A stretch of DNA of 13,541 bases from Akkermansiaceae bacterium (GTDB lineage Bacteria > Verrucomicrobiota > Verrucomicrobiia > Verrucomicrobiales > Akkermansiaceae): the NCBI GenBank assembly GCA_018676385.1, contig JABHEX010000062.1, positions 1 to 13,541 of the forward strand, written 5' to 3'. Made by a program: the position numbers and the translations under genes. The notes beneath the pieces were generated by a model. The model worked only from the letters and a program-made list of their open reading frames with translations, did not search any database and was not told where the DNA came from. Below, one piece after another: positions 5,197 through 13,346 of this stretch (position 1 is its first letter; each line of letters opens with the position of its first letter).

Positions 5197-7122
5197 TCAC
5201 AATGGAAGGTCATAGCTGCGCCCATCAGCACCCTCAAACCACTTCACATAGGCAAGATTGACAGTAGCAAATCCTCCCGGAGTGGGGAAATCACCCGTAA
5301 AATACCAATCTCCTATGGGCCCCTTGATGCAGGCACGCAAATTCTCAATCGTCTGATAGATGACTTCAACATCACCATGCCAGCCGGTTTCCTCAGGATA
5401 GACCATACGACTAATCTCAGCGGAAATTTCTTCGTCTGCAAAGTCAGCGTAAATGCGTTTCACCTGGTTTACACGTTCCTCAGCAGGCTTGGTAAGCTCC
5501 ACTTTGCAGGCTTGGTAAACCTCTTCTAACAAACGGGCGTTGTTCGCTCGTTTAATTAGGTTAACCGCTGCCTGAAAAGCAATAAATTTACCCAGTTCTG
5601 ACATATCAATCCCATAGCAATCTGGGTAACGAATCTGCGGAGCCGTCGAACATACGACAATCTTCCGTGGTCGTGTACGAGCGAGGATTTTTAGAATCGA
5701 CTCCTTGAGCGTCGTGCCTCTCACAATTGAGTCGTCCAGCACGACAAGTGCATCATTTTCCTTCACCAATCCGTAGGTGATATCATAAACGTGGGAAACA
5801 AGCTGCGCTCTACCCTTTTCCTGAGAAATGAACGTGCGCATCTTGATGTCCTTGTGCACGGCCTTCTCGCCACGCGGCCAATTGCGCATGACTAGTTTAT
5901 CAAGCAACTCATCTGAAAGGTCTCCTTTCTTACAAGCATCCATGATCTCTGCCCGCACCTGCTGACGTCGTAACATGCGCAGCCCATCAAGAAATCCGTA
6001 GTAAGCAGTTTCCGCCGTATTGGGTATAAAAGCAAAAACAGCATTTTCGAAATTCCCATCAATCGATTCACAAACCTGATCCACAAGAGAAGCCCCCATC
6101 GCTTTACGCTCACGGTAAATCGAGGGATCATTGCCTCGAGAAAAATAGATTCGCTCAAAAGAGCAAGGCGTCTTGGGTCTCTCATCATGAAACCTAACAG
6201 TTTTCTGGCTGCCGTCACGGCGAACAATGGACACATGACCTGGCTCGAGCTCCTCAACAGCCTCTTTGTCCGCCTCAAACACCGTCATGAGAGGCACACG
6301 TTCGGAAGCAAAAGCAATCACTTCATCATCCTGATAGACATGGCACGGCCGAATACCGCGCGGGTCACGCATCACGAACATATCACCGTTTCCGACCACA
6401 CCAGCAATGGCATATCCTCCATCCCATGATTCACCAGATTTTCGAACCACCTCAGGAAGATCCATCTGCTGCGAAATCAAAGATGGTATTTCCAGACCAT
6501 CAATCCCCTGCTCTTTAAGCTTGTGATAAAGATCGGTATGATGCTCATCGAGGTGAAATCCAACCTCTTCTAAAACGGTCTGGGTATCGGTACCAAAAAC
6601 TGGGTGCTGTCCACGATCCATCATTTTTTTGTTCAACGCGCCTGTGTTAGTCATGTTGAAATTTCCCATCACCATGAGCGTACGTGTAGGCCAGTTCGAG
6701 CGCCGTAAATAAGGATGGCATGAGCCAGCATCAAATTCACCAGATGTGCCATAGCGCAGGTGACCCATAAGCACCTCACCTCCGAAGTCGAATTTACTTT
6801 TTACCGCATCAGGATCTTCGGGATCCAGAATTCCTTTACGCACCATCCGATTGAAGCTTTTAAGTTCCTTGCGGAACACATAAGCCATTGAATCTTTTTT
6901 GGCATCTCTGCGCCGAAAGATATACGGTTGACCAAGCGGCATTTCAAGCTTCACGCAACCGATACCAATTCCGTCTTGTCCCCGGTTATGCTGCTTTTCC
7001 ATCAGCAGGAACAGCTTGTTCAGGCCCCACAATGCAGTACCATACTTGTCCTTATAGTATGAGAGTGGCTTACGCAGCCGCACCACCGCTATGCCGCATT
7101 CGTGTTTGATAGGATCGCTCAT
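5197..7122 (-). CDS. purF: amidophosphoribosyltransferase, long form
   Basis: Catalyses the first committed step of purine synthesis: PRPP plus glutamine gives 5-phosphoribosylamine. The Ntn-type glutaminase domain starts at Cys9 in H-E-C-G-I-A, implying an eight-residue propeptide removed to free the nucleophile. Glutaminase motifs follow: H-N-R-G-Q-D-G (45-51), G-H-L-R-Y-G-T-S-G (120-128) and G-N-F-N-M-T-N-T (153-160). The phosphoribosyltransferase domain has the PRPP loop V-V-L-D-D-S-I-V-R-G-T-T (460-471). At 641 residues it is well above the roughly 470-510 of E. coli or Bacillus PurF, with extra sequence near 60-110, near 385-440 and in a C-terminal extension (about 540-641). The opening Y-Y-K-D-K-Y-G-T and the ending G-D-W-Y-F-T-G-D-F-P-T-P-G-G resemble the long form I associate with Bacteroidetes. 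It lies 41 bases downstream of purM, surely in one operon. No Shine-Dalgarno site. Confidence 0.92.
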   Translation of the reverse strand: MSDPIKHECGIAVVRLRKPLSYYKDKYGTALWGLNKLFLLMEKQHNRGQDGIGIGCVKLEMPLGQPYIFRRRDAKKDSMAYVFRKELKSFNRMVRKGILDPEDPDAVKSKFDFGGEVLMGHLRYGTSGEFDAGSCHPYLRRSNWPTRTLMVMGNFNMTNTGALNKKMMDRGQHPVFGTDTQTVLEEVGFHLDEHHTDLYHKLKEQGIDGLEIPSLISQQMDLPEVVRKSGESWDGGYAIAGVVGNGDMFVMRDPRGIRPCHVYQDDEVIAFASERVPLMTVFEADKEAVEELEPGHVSIVRRDGSQKTVRFHDERPKTPCSFERIYFSRGNDPSIYRERKAMGASLVDQVCESIDGNFENAVFAFIPNTAETAYYGFLDGLRMLRRQQVRAEIMDACKKGDLSDELLDKLVMRNWPRGEKAVHKDIKMRTFISQEKGRAQLVSHVYDITYGLVKENDALVVLDDSIVRGTTLKESILKILARTRPRKIVVCSTAPQIRYPDCYGIDMSELGKFIAFQAAVNLIKRANNARLLEEVYQACKVELTKPAEERVNQVKRIYADFADEEISAEISRMVYPEETGWHGDVEVIYQTIENLRACIKGPIGDWYFTGDFPTPGGFATVNLAYVKWFEGADGRSYDLPL

Positions 7123-7163
7123 TTTAGTGGCTAAGTTGGTATTTGGAATTTAATACTTAGAAC

Positions 7164-8156
7164 TTAATCCGCCATACTCACTCGCACGCTTTCGCCGTCG
7201 GTGATGGTTCCTATTTTCACTCCACCCGGCCCCGCTGCCAATATGTTGTCAGCTTCGTCGGGAGAAACAATCACCACCCAGCCGAATCCCATATTGAAGG
7301 TGTGAAATTTGTCTTCAGCATCCACATATTCAAAAATTTTCAGCATCGCCGCGTTGTCCCAATTAGGAATTAATACATCCGCACCATGATTCGGCAGCAG
7401 TCGCTCCAGATTTTCAGGAAGCCCACCACCCGTAATGTGTGCCATCGCCTTAGGTTTCACCCCTGTGGCTTTAATGTCATTAACCACATCATGATAAAGC
7501 CTCGTGGGTGCTAGCAGGCTGACAATTTCTTCCGTAGAAAATGCATCACCATGCTCTGCAAGAACACGGCGGATCAGGCTCCAGCCGTTCGCGTGTGGGC
7601 CGTCTGACCGATAACCGATCAGCACATCGCCCGTCGCAATTGTTGTTGGGTCAATCAGATCCGGTTTCTCACAGCAACCAATGCAGAAACCTGAGAGCTC
7701 AATCACATCCTCTGGCACGATACCAGGCATCTCCGCGGTTTCACCACCAGCTAAGATACAGCCACAGTCTTCAAGGTAATCGCACACGCCAGCAATTAGC
7801 CGCGTGATTAATGGCTTATCCAATGCAGCGATGCCAATGTAATCAAGAAACATCAGCGGATCACCTCCCGTGGTCAGAATGTCGTTCACGCTCATGGCGA
7901 TTAGATCCTTACCCGCGGCCTCTAACTGATCGTGCTCTAATAAAATCTCAAGCTTGGTGCCCACACCGTCACATCCGGTAACGATGACTGGCTCCTTCCA
8001 ATCGCTCAGATCATAGGCCGCGGCAAAAAGCCCAAACGCGCCATAGAGCTTGCGATGGTTTTGCGTTCTGCGCACGTGGGCCCCAATGTCCCCGACAAGG
8101 GCGGCGGCTTCCCTAGTATCAACGCCCGATTCCTTATAGGTGAGTTTTCCCGACAT
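7164..8156 (-). CDS. purM: phosphoribosylformylglycinamidine cyclo-ligase (AIR synthetase)
   Basis: Closes the imidazole ring: FGAM plus ATP gives AIR, the fifth step of de novo purine synthesis. The start L-T-Y-K-E-S-G-V-D (residues 5-13) is the family signature. It is followed by G-C-D-G-V-G-T-K (61-68), M-S-V-N-D-I-L-T-T-G-G-D-P-L-M-F-L-D-Y (88-106), A-G-G-E-T-A-E-M-P-G (136-145), S-D-G-P-H-A-N-G-W-S-L-I-R-R-V-L (184-199), A-H-I-T-G-G-G-L-P-E-N (239-249) and F-N-M-G-F-G-W (287-293). The length, 330 residues, is normal. It is first of the leftward purM-purF pair, which joins step 5 and step 1 of the pathway. The likely promoter is the extended -10 at 8278-8286 in the divergent gap shared with the kinase gene. 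No Shine-Dalgarno site precedes the ATG. Confidence 0.95.
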   Translation of the reverse strand: MSGKLTYKESGVDTREAAALVGDIGAHVRRTQNHRKLYGAFGLFAAAYDLSDWKEPVIVTGCDGVGTKLEILLEHDQLEAAGKDLIAMSVNDILTTGGDPLMFLDYIGIAALDKPLITRLIAGVCDYLEDCGCILAGGETAEMPGIVPEDVIELSGFCIGCCEKPDLIDPTTIATGDVLIGYRSDGPHANGWSLIRRVLAEHGDAFSTEEIVSLLAPTRLYHDVVNDIKATGVKPKAMAHITGGGLPENLERLLPNHGADVLIPNWDNAAMLKIFEYVDAEDKFHTFNMGFGWVVIVSPDEADNILAAGPGGVKIGTITDGESVRVSMAD

Positions 8157-8220
8157 AGCTCGTGAGGCAGGTGTTTTAGCACCCCATCCACACGTGGCAA
8201 TGGTTTTTTACCCGATAGGC

Positions 8221-8226
8221 TATAAT
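8221..8226 (+). promoter_or_regulatory. candidate -10 box for the kinase gene
   Basis: A perfect TATAAT on the plus strand, 110 bases before the kinase ATG. No good -35 lies 16-18 bases upstream, although a T-rich run (8203-8209) is close by. It would give a leader of about 100 bases carrying the tandem repeat at 8300-8321. Confidence 0.3.
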
Positions 8227-8277
8227 GATGACTTTATTTCACAACATCTAGTGTTGGTGGCGGTTAAATATTAAGCT

Positions 8278-8286
8278 ATTATATCA
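8278..8286 (-). promoter_or_regulatory. candidate extended -10 promoter for purMF
   Basis: Read leftward, the sequence is TGATATAAT, a full match to an extended -10 (TGnTATAAT). It lies about 120 bases upstream of the purM start in the purM/kinase divergent region. No convincing -35 is seen, which extended -10 promoters can tolerate. The tandem repeat 8300-8321 would lie at about the -35 position, a place where a bound protein could affect transcription. Confidence 0.35.
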
Positions 8287-8299
8287 ATAAATAAGCAAG

Positions 8300-8321
8300 C
8301 CACAGCTGAACCACAGCTGAA
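8300..8321 (+). repeat. tandem 11-bp repeat CCACAGCTGAA x2
   Basis: Two perfect head-to-tail copies of CCACAGCTGAA, each centred on the palindrome CAGCTG, end 14 bases before the kinase ATG. Eleven bases is close to one helical turn, so both palindromes face the same side of the DNA, as tandem operator half-sites often do. It may equally be a simple duplication. Confidence 0.6.
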
Positions 8322-8335
8322 CAATACCGATTTGC

Positions 8336-10870
8336 ATGGAACAGGACACCTCACCAACTCACTTTATTGCGCCCACTGTGGAGGCATTGGCCCCACACTT
8401 CCCTGCCTATGAAGTTGAACATTTCATTGCCCAAGGAGGCATGGGTGCAGTCTACCAAGCGAAACAGATATCGCTCGACCGGCAAGTAGCGATCAAGATT
8501 CTTCCACGCGAGTTTGGTCAGGACGAAACATTCCGCGCATCGTTTGAGGCTGAAGCCAAGGCGATGGCAAAGCTGAACGACCCCAACCTAATCAGTGTCT
8601 ATGACTTTGGTGAGGCAGACGGGATGCTTTTCCTCGTTATGGAATATGTGAACGGAAAGTCACTTTACCACTCCTCGCATGGACAAGCTATTGATCCCTC
8701 ACAGGCTGCGGAAATCGTCGGTTCCATCTGTAAGGGGCTCGATCACGCCCATCAAGCTGGCATCCTCCACCGAGACGTCAAACCAGCCAACATTTTGCTT
8801 ACACCTGAAGCAGTGCCTAAAATTGGCGATTTTGGGCTCGCGAAGCCAATAGATGAGGCAGCAAGCCCAGACGAGGTAGTGTATGGCACCCCCGGATACA
8901 CAGCCCCAGAGGTAATCAACGGGCATATGGTAGATCGCCGTGCAGATATCTTTTCGGTCGGAGTTATTCTGCATGAGCTTCTCACAGGCTCACTTCCAGA
9001 CGAAGCAAGAACGCCGCCATCCACATTAGCCGGCACACCGATTGGCTTTGACTCAGTAATTGATCGTAGCACCAATCCTAATCCAGAGATGCGATATCGC
9101 ACCGCTGAGGAATTAGCAAATGCTATCGAATCCGCAGCCAAAACAAATCCTGCAGCCGCCCTTAATCTGTCTACGGCACCCGCTATTCATCGCTCCCAAA
9201 TCGTTACACACACAGTCAAAAAATCCAAAACAGGACCCATTTTTGCTGCGACCCTTGCTTTAGTAGTTTTCGTAGTCGCCGCTGTAGCCTTTTCATCCAA
9301 AGACAAATCCTCGGCTAACGAGCCTGTAAACAAACCTGAGATTATATCCGACAAGACACCGAAGCCTGGTACCACGCGCCCTGTCGCTCTGATTCCACCA
9401 AAACCCAAAGAAACAGACAAACCAATCGTCACCAAAAAGCCCAAGGAGAGCGTCTGGCAGGCCCTCGCACGGCTCCGAGCTAAACTCGCGTCAGGAAAAA
9501 GGGACGAGTTCCCCACACAAGCTGTCGAACACGAGGGAGATCACCTCATGCTGGTTGAACAAAAAATGACGTGGTCAGAGGCACAAATATTCGCTGCCGA
9601 ATATGGTGCACATCTAGCTGTCCTGCCAACTCAAGAGAAACGCAGAAAACTCGCACAGACACTCGGAATCACAGCACCCGCATGGCTGGCAGCCGGTATG
9701 GCAGCCCGTGACCAATGGCAGTGGATGGACACCTCCATGTGGGAAACACCGGGTATACCCAAGCCAGCCACAACCAACGATCGTGCCATACTAATAAACT
9801 CAGGCGGTAACCTCGTGGCACGCGCACCCAACACCGAACACCCCTTTATCCTGCATTGGCGCAAAGACGCATCAAACCCTTGCACTTTGGACGAACAGCT
9901 CGAACGCACATCCCAAAGCATCAAATCTTCCGGCATCGACAAAGCCACCTACCCCGTCGGCACGCGCACATTCGTAAAATCTCATTTCCTTCTCACCAAA
10001 AAATCTCTCAGCTGGGATGACGCGCGTGAGTTTGCCAAATCGCAAACCGCTCACCTAGCTGTACCCTCCACACCCGATAAACAGCAATGGCTCACGCAAA
10101 CATACACAGGAAAAGGTATCACTGCATGGCTCGGCGGCTATCTAATAAATAAAAATTCCCCATGGCGTTGGATCACCAACGAAACTTTCTCGCCATATGG
10201 ATGGAAACCTGGCGAACCAAGTTCAGATATCTCACACAACCGCATTCTCATGAGCGCCGAAAATTCCAGGGCGGATGCCACTTGGACCAGCAGCGTCGGG
10301 GAACAAGGTGAGGCTACCCATATTTTGCTAGAATGGAGTATACCTACGAAAACGATAACCAACAGGACCAACTTCGACCTAGATAAATGGCTGACAAGCG
10401 TGAATCGCAAAATTGCTGATCGCGTTAGCCCTCTGATCGAAACATACAAAAAAGAACGAGAAAAAGAGATTGATAAATATGTGCGCGATATGAAGCGGGC
10501 AGCTAGAAAAGTCAAAATTCCAGAGCTTGGCCGTCGTGGCGCAGGTCGATTCTCAGAATATATCCAAGACCTAGTGGATGATTCCATGGACGAGGTCAAA
10601 AATGCTGGTGAAATAACTGCAAATATCCCTGATAGAGCACCTAAAGAATTCCACAAACTTAACAGTCAAGCTAGAAAGTCTATTGCAGACATGGACAATG
10701 ATCATCAGGAAGAAATGAAAAAACAGCTAGATTTTTATACGGATGGCTTGCTCAAAAAAGCCCTGAATCTTGAAGATGATGGTTACACTAGGCAGTCATC
10801 CTCACTCAGAGAGTTAGTTGAGAATATAGGCGATGATACAGCCGCATTTAAAGCCAAAATCGGACTTTAA
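8336..10870 (+). CDS. membrane Ser/Thr protein kinase with two C-type-lectin-like domains
   Basis: An 844-residue Hanks-type kinase. Kinase motifs are complete: glycine loop A-Q-G-G-M-G-A-V-Y (32-40), V-A-I-K with Lys54, catalytic H-R-D-V-K-P-A-N (145-152, Asp147), D-F-G (165-167) and A-P-E (190-192). After a juxtamembrane stretch comes one span at about 299-320, then a Pro/Lys-rich linker (330-370). Two repeats then resemble C-type-lectin-like domains: about 398-508 (T-W-S-E-A-Q, H-L-A-V-L-P, W-Q-W) and 538-668 (S-W-D-D-A-R, H-L-A-V-P-S, W-L-G-G, W-R-W, W-K-P-G-E-P-S). Both lack the usual disulfide cysteines, and the calcium EPN motif reads EPS in the second. A charged helical tail (680-844) is unrecognised. 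With the kinase inside, the lectin-like part would be periplasmic, suggesting a sugar- or envelope-sensing receptor; the ligand is unknown. It is divergent from purM. Confidence 0.85.
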   Translation: MEQDTSPTHFIAPTVEALAPHFPAYEVEHFIAQGGMGAVYQAKQISLDRQVAIKILPREFGQDETFRASFEAEAKAMAKLNDPNLISVYDFGEADGMLFLVMEYVNGKSLYHSSHGQAIDPSQAAEIVGSICKGLDHAHQAGILHRDVKPANILLTPEAVPKIGDFGLAKPIDEAASPDEVVYGTPGYTAPEVINGHMVDRRADIFSVGVILHELLTGSLPDEARTPPSTLAGTPIGFDSVIDRSTNPNPEMRYRTAEELANAIESAAKTNPAAALNLSTAPAIHRSQIVTHTVKKSKTGPIFAATLALVVFVVAAVAFSSKDKSSANEPVNKPEIISDKTPKPGTTRPVALIPPKPKETDKPIVTKKPKESVWQALARLRAKLASGKRDEFPTQAVEHEGDHLMLVEQKMTWSEAQIFAAEYGAHLAVLPTQEKRRKLAQTLGITAPAWLAAGMAARDQWQWMDTSMWETPGIPKPATTNDRAILINSGGNLVARAPNTEHPFILHWRKDASNPCTLDEQLERTSQSIKSSGIDKATYPVGTRTFVKSHFLLTKKSLSWDDAREFAKSQTAHLAVPSTPDKQQWLTQTYTGKGITAWLGGYLINKNSPWRWITNETFSPYGWKPGEPSSDISHNRILMSAENSRADATWTSSVGEQGEATHILLEWSIPTKTITNRTNFDLDKWLTSVNRKIADRVSPLIETYKKEREKEIDKYVRDMKRAARKVKIPELGRRGAGRFSEYIQDLVDDSMDEVKNAGEITANIPDRAPKEFHKLNSQARKSIADMDNDHQEEMKKQLDFYTDGLLKKALNLEDDGYTRQSSSLRELVENIGDDTAAFKAKIGL

Positions 10871-10931
10871 TGATTGAATAACATTGCGGTCATAAAATCA
10901 TACATTTGTATACTTGCTTGGCAGAGTTCGC

Positions 10932-10955
10932 TTACTTGGTTATGCATCCAAGTAA
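10932..10955 (+). terminator. candidate terminator hairpin after the kinase gene
   Basis: TTACTTGG (10932-10939) pairs perfectly with CCAAGTAA (10948-10955) around an eight-base loop, 61 bases past the kinase stop. The bases after it (AATTATCTC) are AT-rich but not a real T run, so it may be a weak terminator or an operator for the sulfatase gene 43 bases downstream. Confidence 0.3.
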
Positions 10956-10998
10956 AATTATCTCAATCCTTGTTGACTAAAGTAACATATCCCTGTGT

Positions 10999-12339
10999 AT
11001 GAATATATTGCTCAGATGCACCTCCGCTGCTCTCTCCCTCGCCTTTATTAGTAGCTTACAAGCAGCCAAAAAACCTAATATCGTATTTATTCTGAGTGAT
11101 GATCAGGCATGGACGGACTACGGCTTCATGGGGCATAAAAATATTAAAACACCCCACCTCGACAAATTAGCTGCTCGTAGTCTTGTGTTCACCCGAGGCT
11201 ACGTCGCTTCTCCCCTCTGCCGGCCATCGCTAGCGTCAATGATAACCGGATTGTATCCGTTCCAACATGGAATCACGGGCAACGATGTTGACGGGCCCAA
11301 CAAACGTGCCGAATTAGATGTGCCGCTTCGCAAGTCGTTTCACAAACACCCCTCATTCATCAAACTACTGACCTCCAACAGCTACCTAGCTCACCAGTCA
11401 GGCAAGTGGTGGGAAGGCTCATGGAAGGATGGAGGCTTCACCCAAGGAATGACCCATGGAGACCCAAAACGCGGAGGCAGACACGGCGATCTTGGCTTAA
11501 AAATAGGACGAAAATCGATGATGCCGATCACGAATTTCATCGACGAGGCTACAAAAAAGAATGAGCCATTTCTTCTGTGGTATGCGCCGTTCCTCCCCCA
11601 TACACCCCACAATCCTCCAGAACGTCTACTAAAGAAATACACCCAACCGGGACGCGCCACGGACGTCGCGAAATACTATGCCATGTGTGAATGGTTCGAC
11701 GAAACCTGCGGAGAATTACTCGGCTATCTGGATAAGAAAAAGCTCACCAAAAATACAGTCGTTATCTACATCTGCGATAACGGTTGGGTAGCAAAAAGTG
11801 AGAACTCAAACGATCCCAACCAAAAACTTTGGAAAGGATATGCGCTACGCTCAAAAGGCTCACCATACGAAAACGGCATCCGCACGCCGATCATGGTTTC
11901 ATGGCCAGGGCGAGTGGCTCCGTCTCGCTCGCCGTATTTAGCTCACGCAATCGACCTTTTCCCTACCATCGCAGCCGTAGCTGGATTCAAAACCCCAGAC
12001 AATCTAACAGGAATCAACCTACTCGATAAAAAATCTCTAGAGTCTCGTAAAGCCGTTTATGGAGTTACGAACTCAATCTACAACATGACTCCAGACAGCC
12101 CCGACGGCACCTTGCAATACCTCTGGTGTGTCGAAAGTGATTGGAAGCTGCTCCTGCGTTTCAAGGGTAAAGACACGACAAAATATAAGAACACTCACAT
12201 CTGGGATAAGGTTCCAACCCAACTCTATAATCTGAAAAATGATCCTCACGAACACATCAATGTAGCTGATAAGCACCCCAACATAGTGAGCCGACTGAGA
12301 AAAATGATTAACGCTTGGCATCCTGACAACCGGAGATGA
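10999..12339 (+). CDS. secreted type I sulfatase with altered formylglycine motif
   Basis: An alkaline-phosphatase-fold arylsulfatase-type enzyme, expected to remove sulfate esters, probably from sulfated polysaccharides. The N-terminus is a signal peptide (about 1-22, cleavage near Leu-Gln-Ala), so it is exported. The catalytic core starts P-N-I-V-F-I-L-S-D-D-Q (26-36) with metal-ligand Asp34 and Asp35. The nucleophile site reads S-P-L-C-R-P-S-L-A-S (71-80): Cys74 is in place, but the usual Arg four residues later is Leu78. Other sites are present: G-K-W-W (135-138, Lys136), P-H-T-P-H near His201, C-D-N-G-W (259-263) with the Asp-Asn metal pair, and R-S-K-G-S-P-Y-E-N-G-I-R-T-P (284-297). The length, 446 residues, is typical. 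The missing Arg makes formylglycine formation uncertain, though the rest looks intact. No sulfatase-maturase gene is in the window. Confidence 0.88.
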   Translation: MNILLRCTSAALSLAFISSLQAAKKPNIVFILSDDQAWTDYGFMGHKNIKTPHLDKLAARSLVFTRGYVASPLCRPSLASMITGLYPFQHGITGNDVDGPNKRAELDVPLRKSFHKHPSFIKLLTSNSYLAHQSGKWWEGSWKDGGFTQGMTHGDPKRGGRHGDLGLKIGRKSMMPITNFIDEATKKNEPFLLWYAPFLPHTPHNPPERLLKKYTQPGRATDVAKYYAMCEWFDETCGELLGYLDKKKLTKNTVVIYICDNGWVAKSENSNDPNQKLWKGYALRSKGSPYENGIRTPIMVSWPGRVAPSRSPYLAHAIDLFPTIAAVAGFKTPDNLTGINLLDKKSLESRKAVYGVTNSIYNMTPDSPDGTLQYLWCVESDWKLLLRFKGKDTTKYKNTHIWDKVPTQLYNLKNDPHEHINVADKHPNIVSRLRKMINAWHPDNRR

Positions 12340-12417
12340 TTACCCGTGCCATATTATAAGTTTTCAAAATAGTGAACCTACACTTGCTTGATCAGTGGGC
12401 ATCGCGATGATGCATGA

Positions 12418-13290
12418 GTGCAAGAGTCCAGCAAGGGAACATTAGCGGCGATCTGTGCCTTCTCGTTGTGGGGCGCACTCCCCGTTTTTTGGAAGTTGCT
12501 CGAAGACATCCCCGTAATGGAAACAACCGCCCACCGGATGGTGTGGACGCTCGCCCTTCTCGTAGCGTTTCTCTCATGCAATGGCAGAACCGACAAGATC
12601 ATCGGCGCTCTCCAATCTCCTCATACAGTGCTCACTCACGCACTCGCGGCACTGTGCCTGACAAGTAACTGGTTGATCTACGTATGGGCAACATTTAACG
12701 ACCGAATCCTCGAAGGCGCCCTCGGGTACTACATCAACCCCTTTCTCTATATTCTGTTAGGAAGTATATTTCTGGGTGAAAAACACAGTCGCATGCAAAT
12801 GGTTGCCATTGCGGTGGCAGCTGCCGGTGTTGCCTTACAATTTCCTGCGGTGAAAGGCATACCATGGGCGGCGCTTGGATTAGCGATATCATTCGCCGGA
12901 TACGGTATGATTCGAAAGAAATCGCCGTTAGGATCATTCGATGGACTGACCCTGGAAATGGGCATCATGTTTCCATTCGCATTAATCTATCTATGTTTGA
13001 TAAATCCCCATGATAGTGCCTTCGGTAGTAACTCAAATGCCACCTGGCTACTCGTCGCAACCGCAGCAGCCACAGCAACACCCCTACTTTTCTTTGCACG
13101 CGGGGTAAAATCCATCAGCCTATCACTCCTCGGAATCCTTCAATTTATTGGCCCCACCGGTCAATTATTAATCGGTTGGCTTGTTTACAACGAACCAATG
13201 CCGCTGTTGCGACTGCTGTCATTCACTCTAATCTGGGTTGCCGTAATCATCTACATCATAACCATTAAACATCATGCCCTCAAAAAATAG
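12418..13290 (+). CDS. rarD: RarD-type EamA/DMT-superfamily transporter
   Basis: An inner-membrane permease of the drug/metabolite transporter superfamily with about ten spans over 290 residues. RarD-specific features are visible: L-W-G-A-L-P-V-F-W-K near the N-terminus (17-26), H-R-M-V-W in the second span (39-43), S-N-W-L-I-Y-V-W-A (83-91), and L-G-Y-Y-I-N-P-F-L-Y-I-L-L-G-x-x-F-L-G-E (102-121). The substrate of RarD proteins is not established. The start must be GTG 12418, since an in-frame TGA (12415-12417) directly precedes it and the first hydrophobic span begins at about residue 8. An ATG at 12414 opens a different frame. The gene is 78 bases after the sulfatase and 56 bases before the ThuA-like gene, all the same way, so co-transcription is possible but not shown. 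Confidence 0.85.
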   Translation: MQESSKGTLAAICAFSLWGALPVFWKLLEDIPVMETTAHRMVWTLALLVAFLSCNGRTDKIIGALQSPHTVLTHALAALCLTSNWLIYVWATFNDRILEGALGYYINPFLYILLGSIFLGEKHSRMQMVAIAVAAAGVALQFPAVKGIPWAALGLAISFAGYGMIRKKSPLGSFDGLTLEMGIMFPFALIYLCLINPHDSAFGSNSNATWLLVATAAATATPLLFFARGVKSISLSLLGILQFIGPTGQLLIGWLVYNEPMPLLRLLSFTLIWVAVIIYIITIKHHALKK

Positions 13291-13346
13291 CCTTTCTACA
13301 ACAAAACTATATCATAATCTCCAGTAACCATAATCACTTAAACTGC

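Noticed and set aside
5892..6278. 128-codon open frame on the minus strand inside purF
   Set aside because: Same strand but a different frame from purF, whose motifs are continuous across this region; no sign of a frameshift in purF.
10973..11003. TTGACT (10973-10978) as the -35 of a sulfatase promoter
   Set aside because: Any -10 at normal spacing would fall on the start codon at 10999, and the signal peptide requires that start, so it cannot serve this gene as a standard promoter.
12414..12668. 84-codon ORF starting at ATG 12414
   Set aside because: It overlaps rarD in another frame and its Arg/Ser/Pro-rich product looks like an out-of-frame read of the transporter gene.
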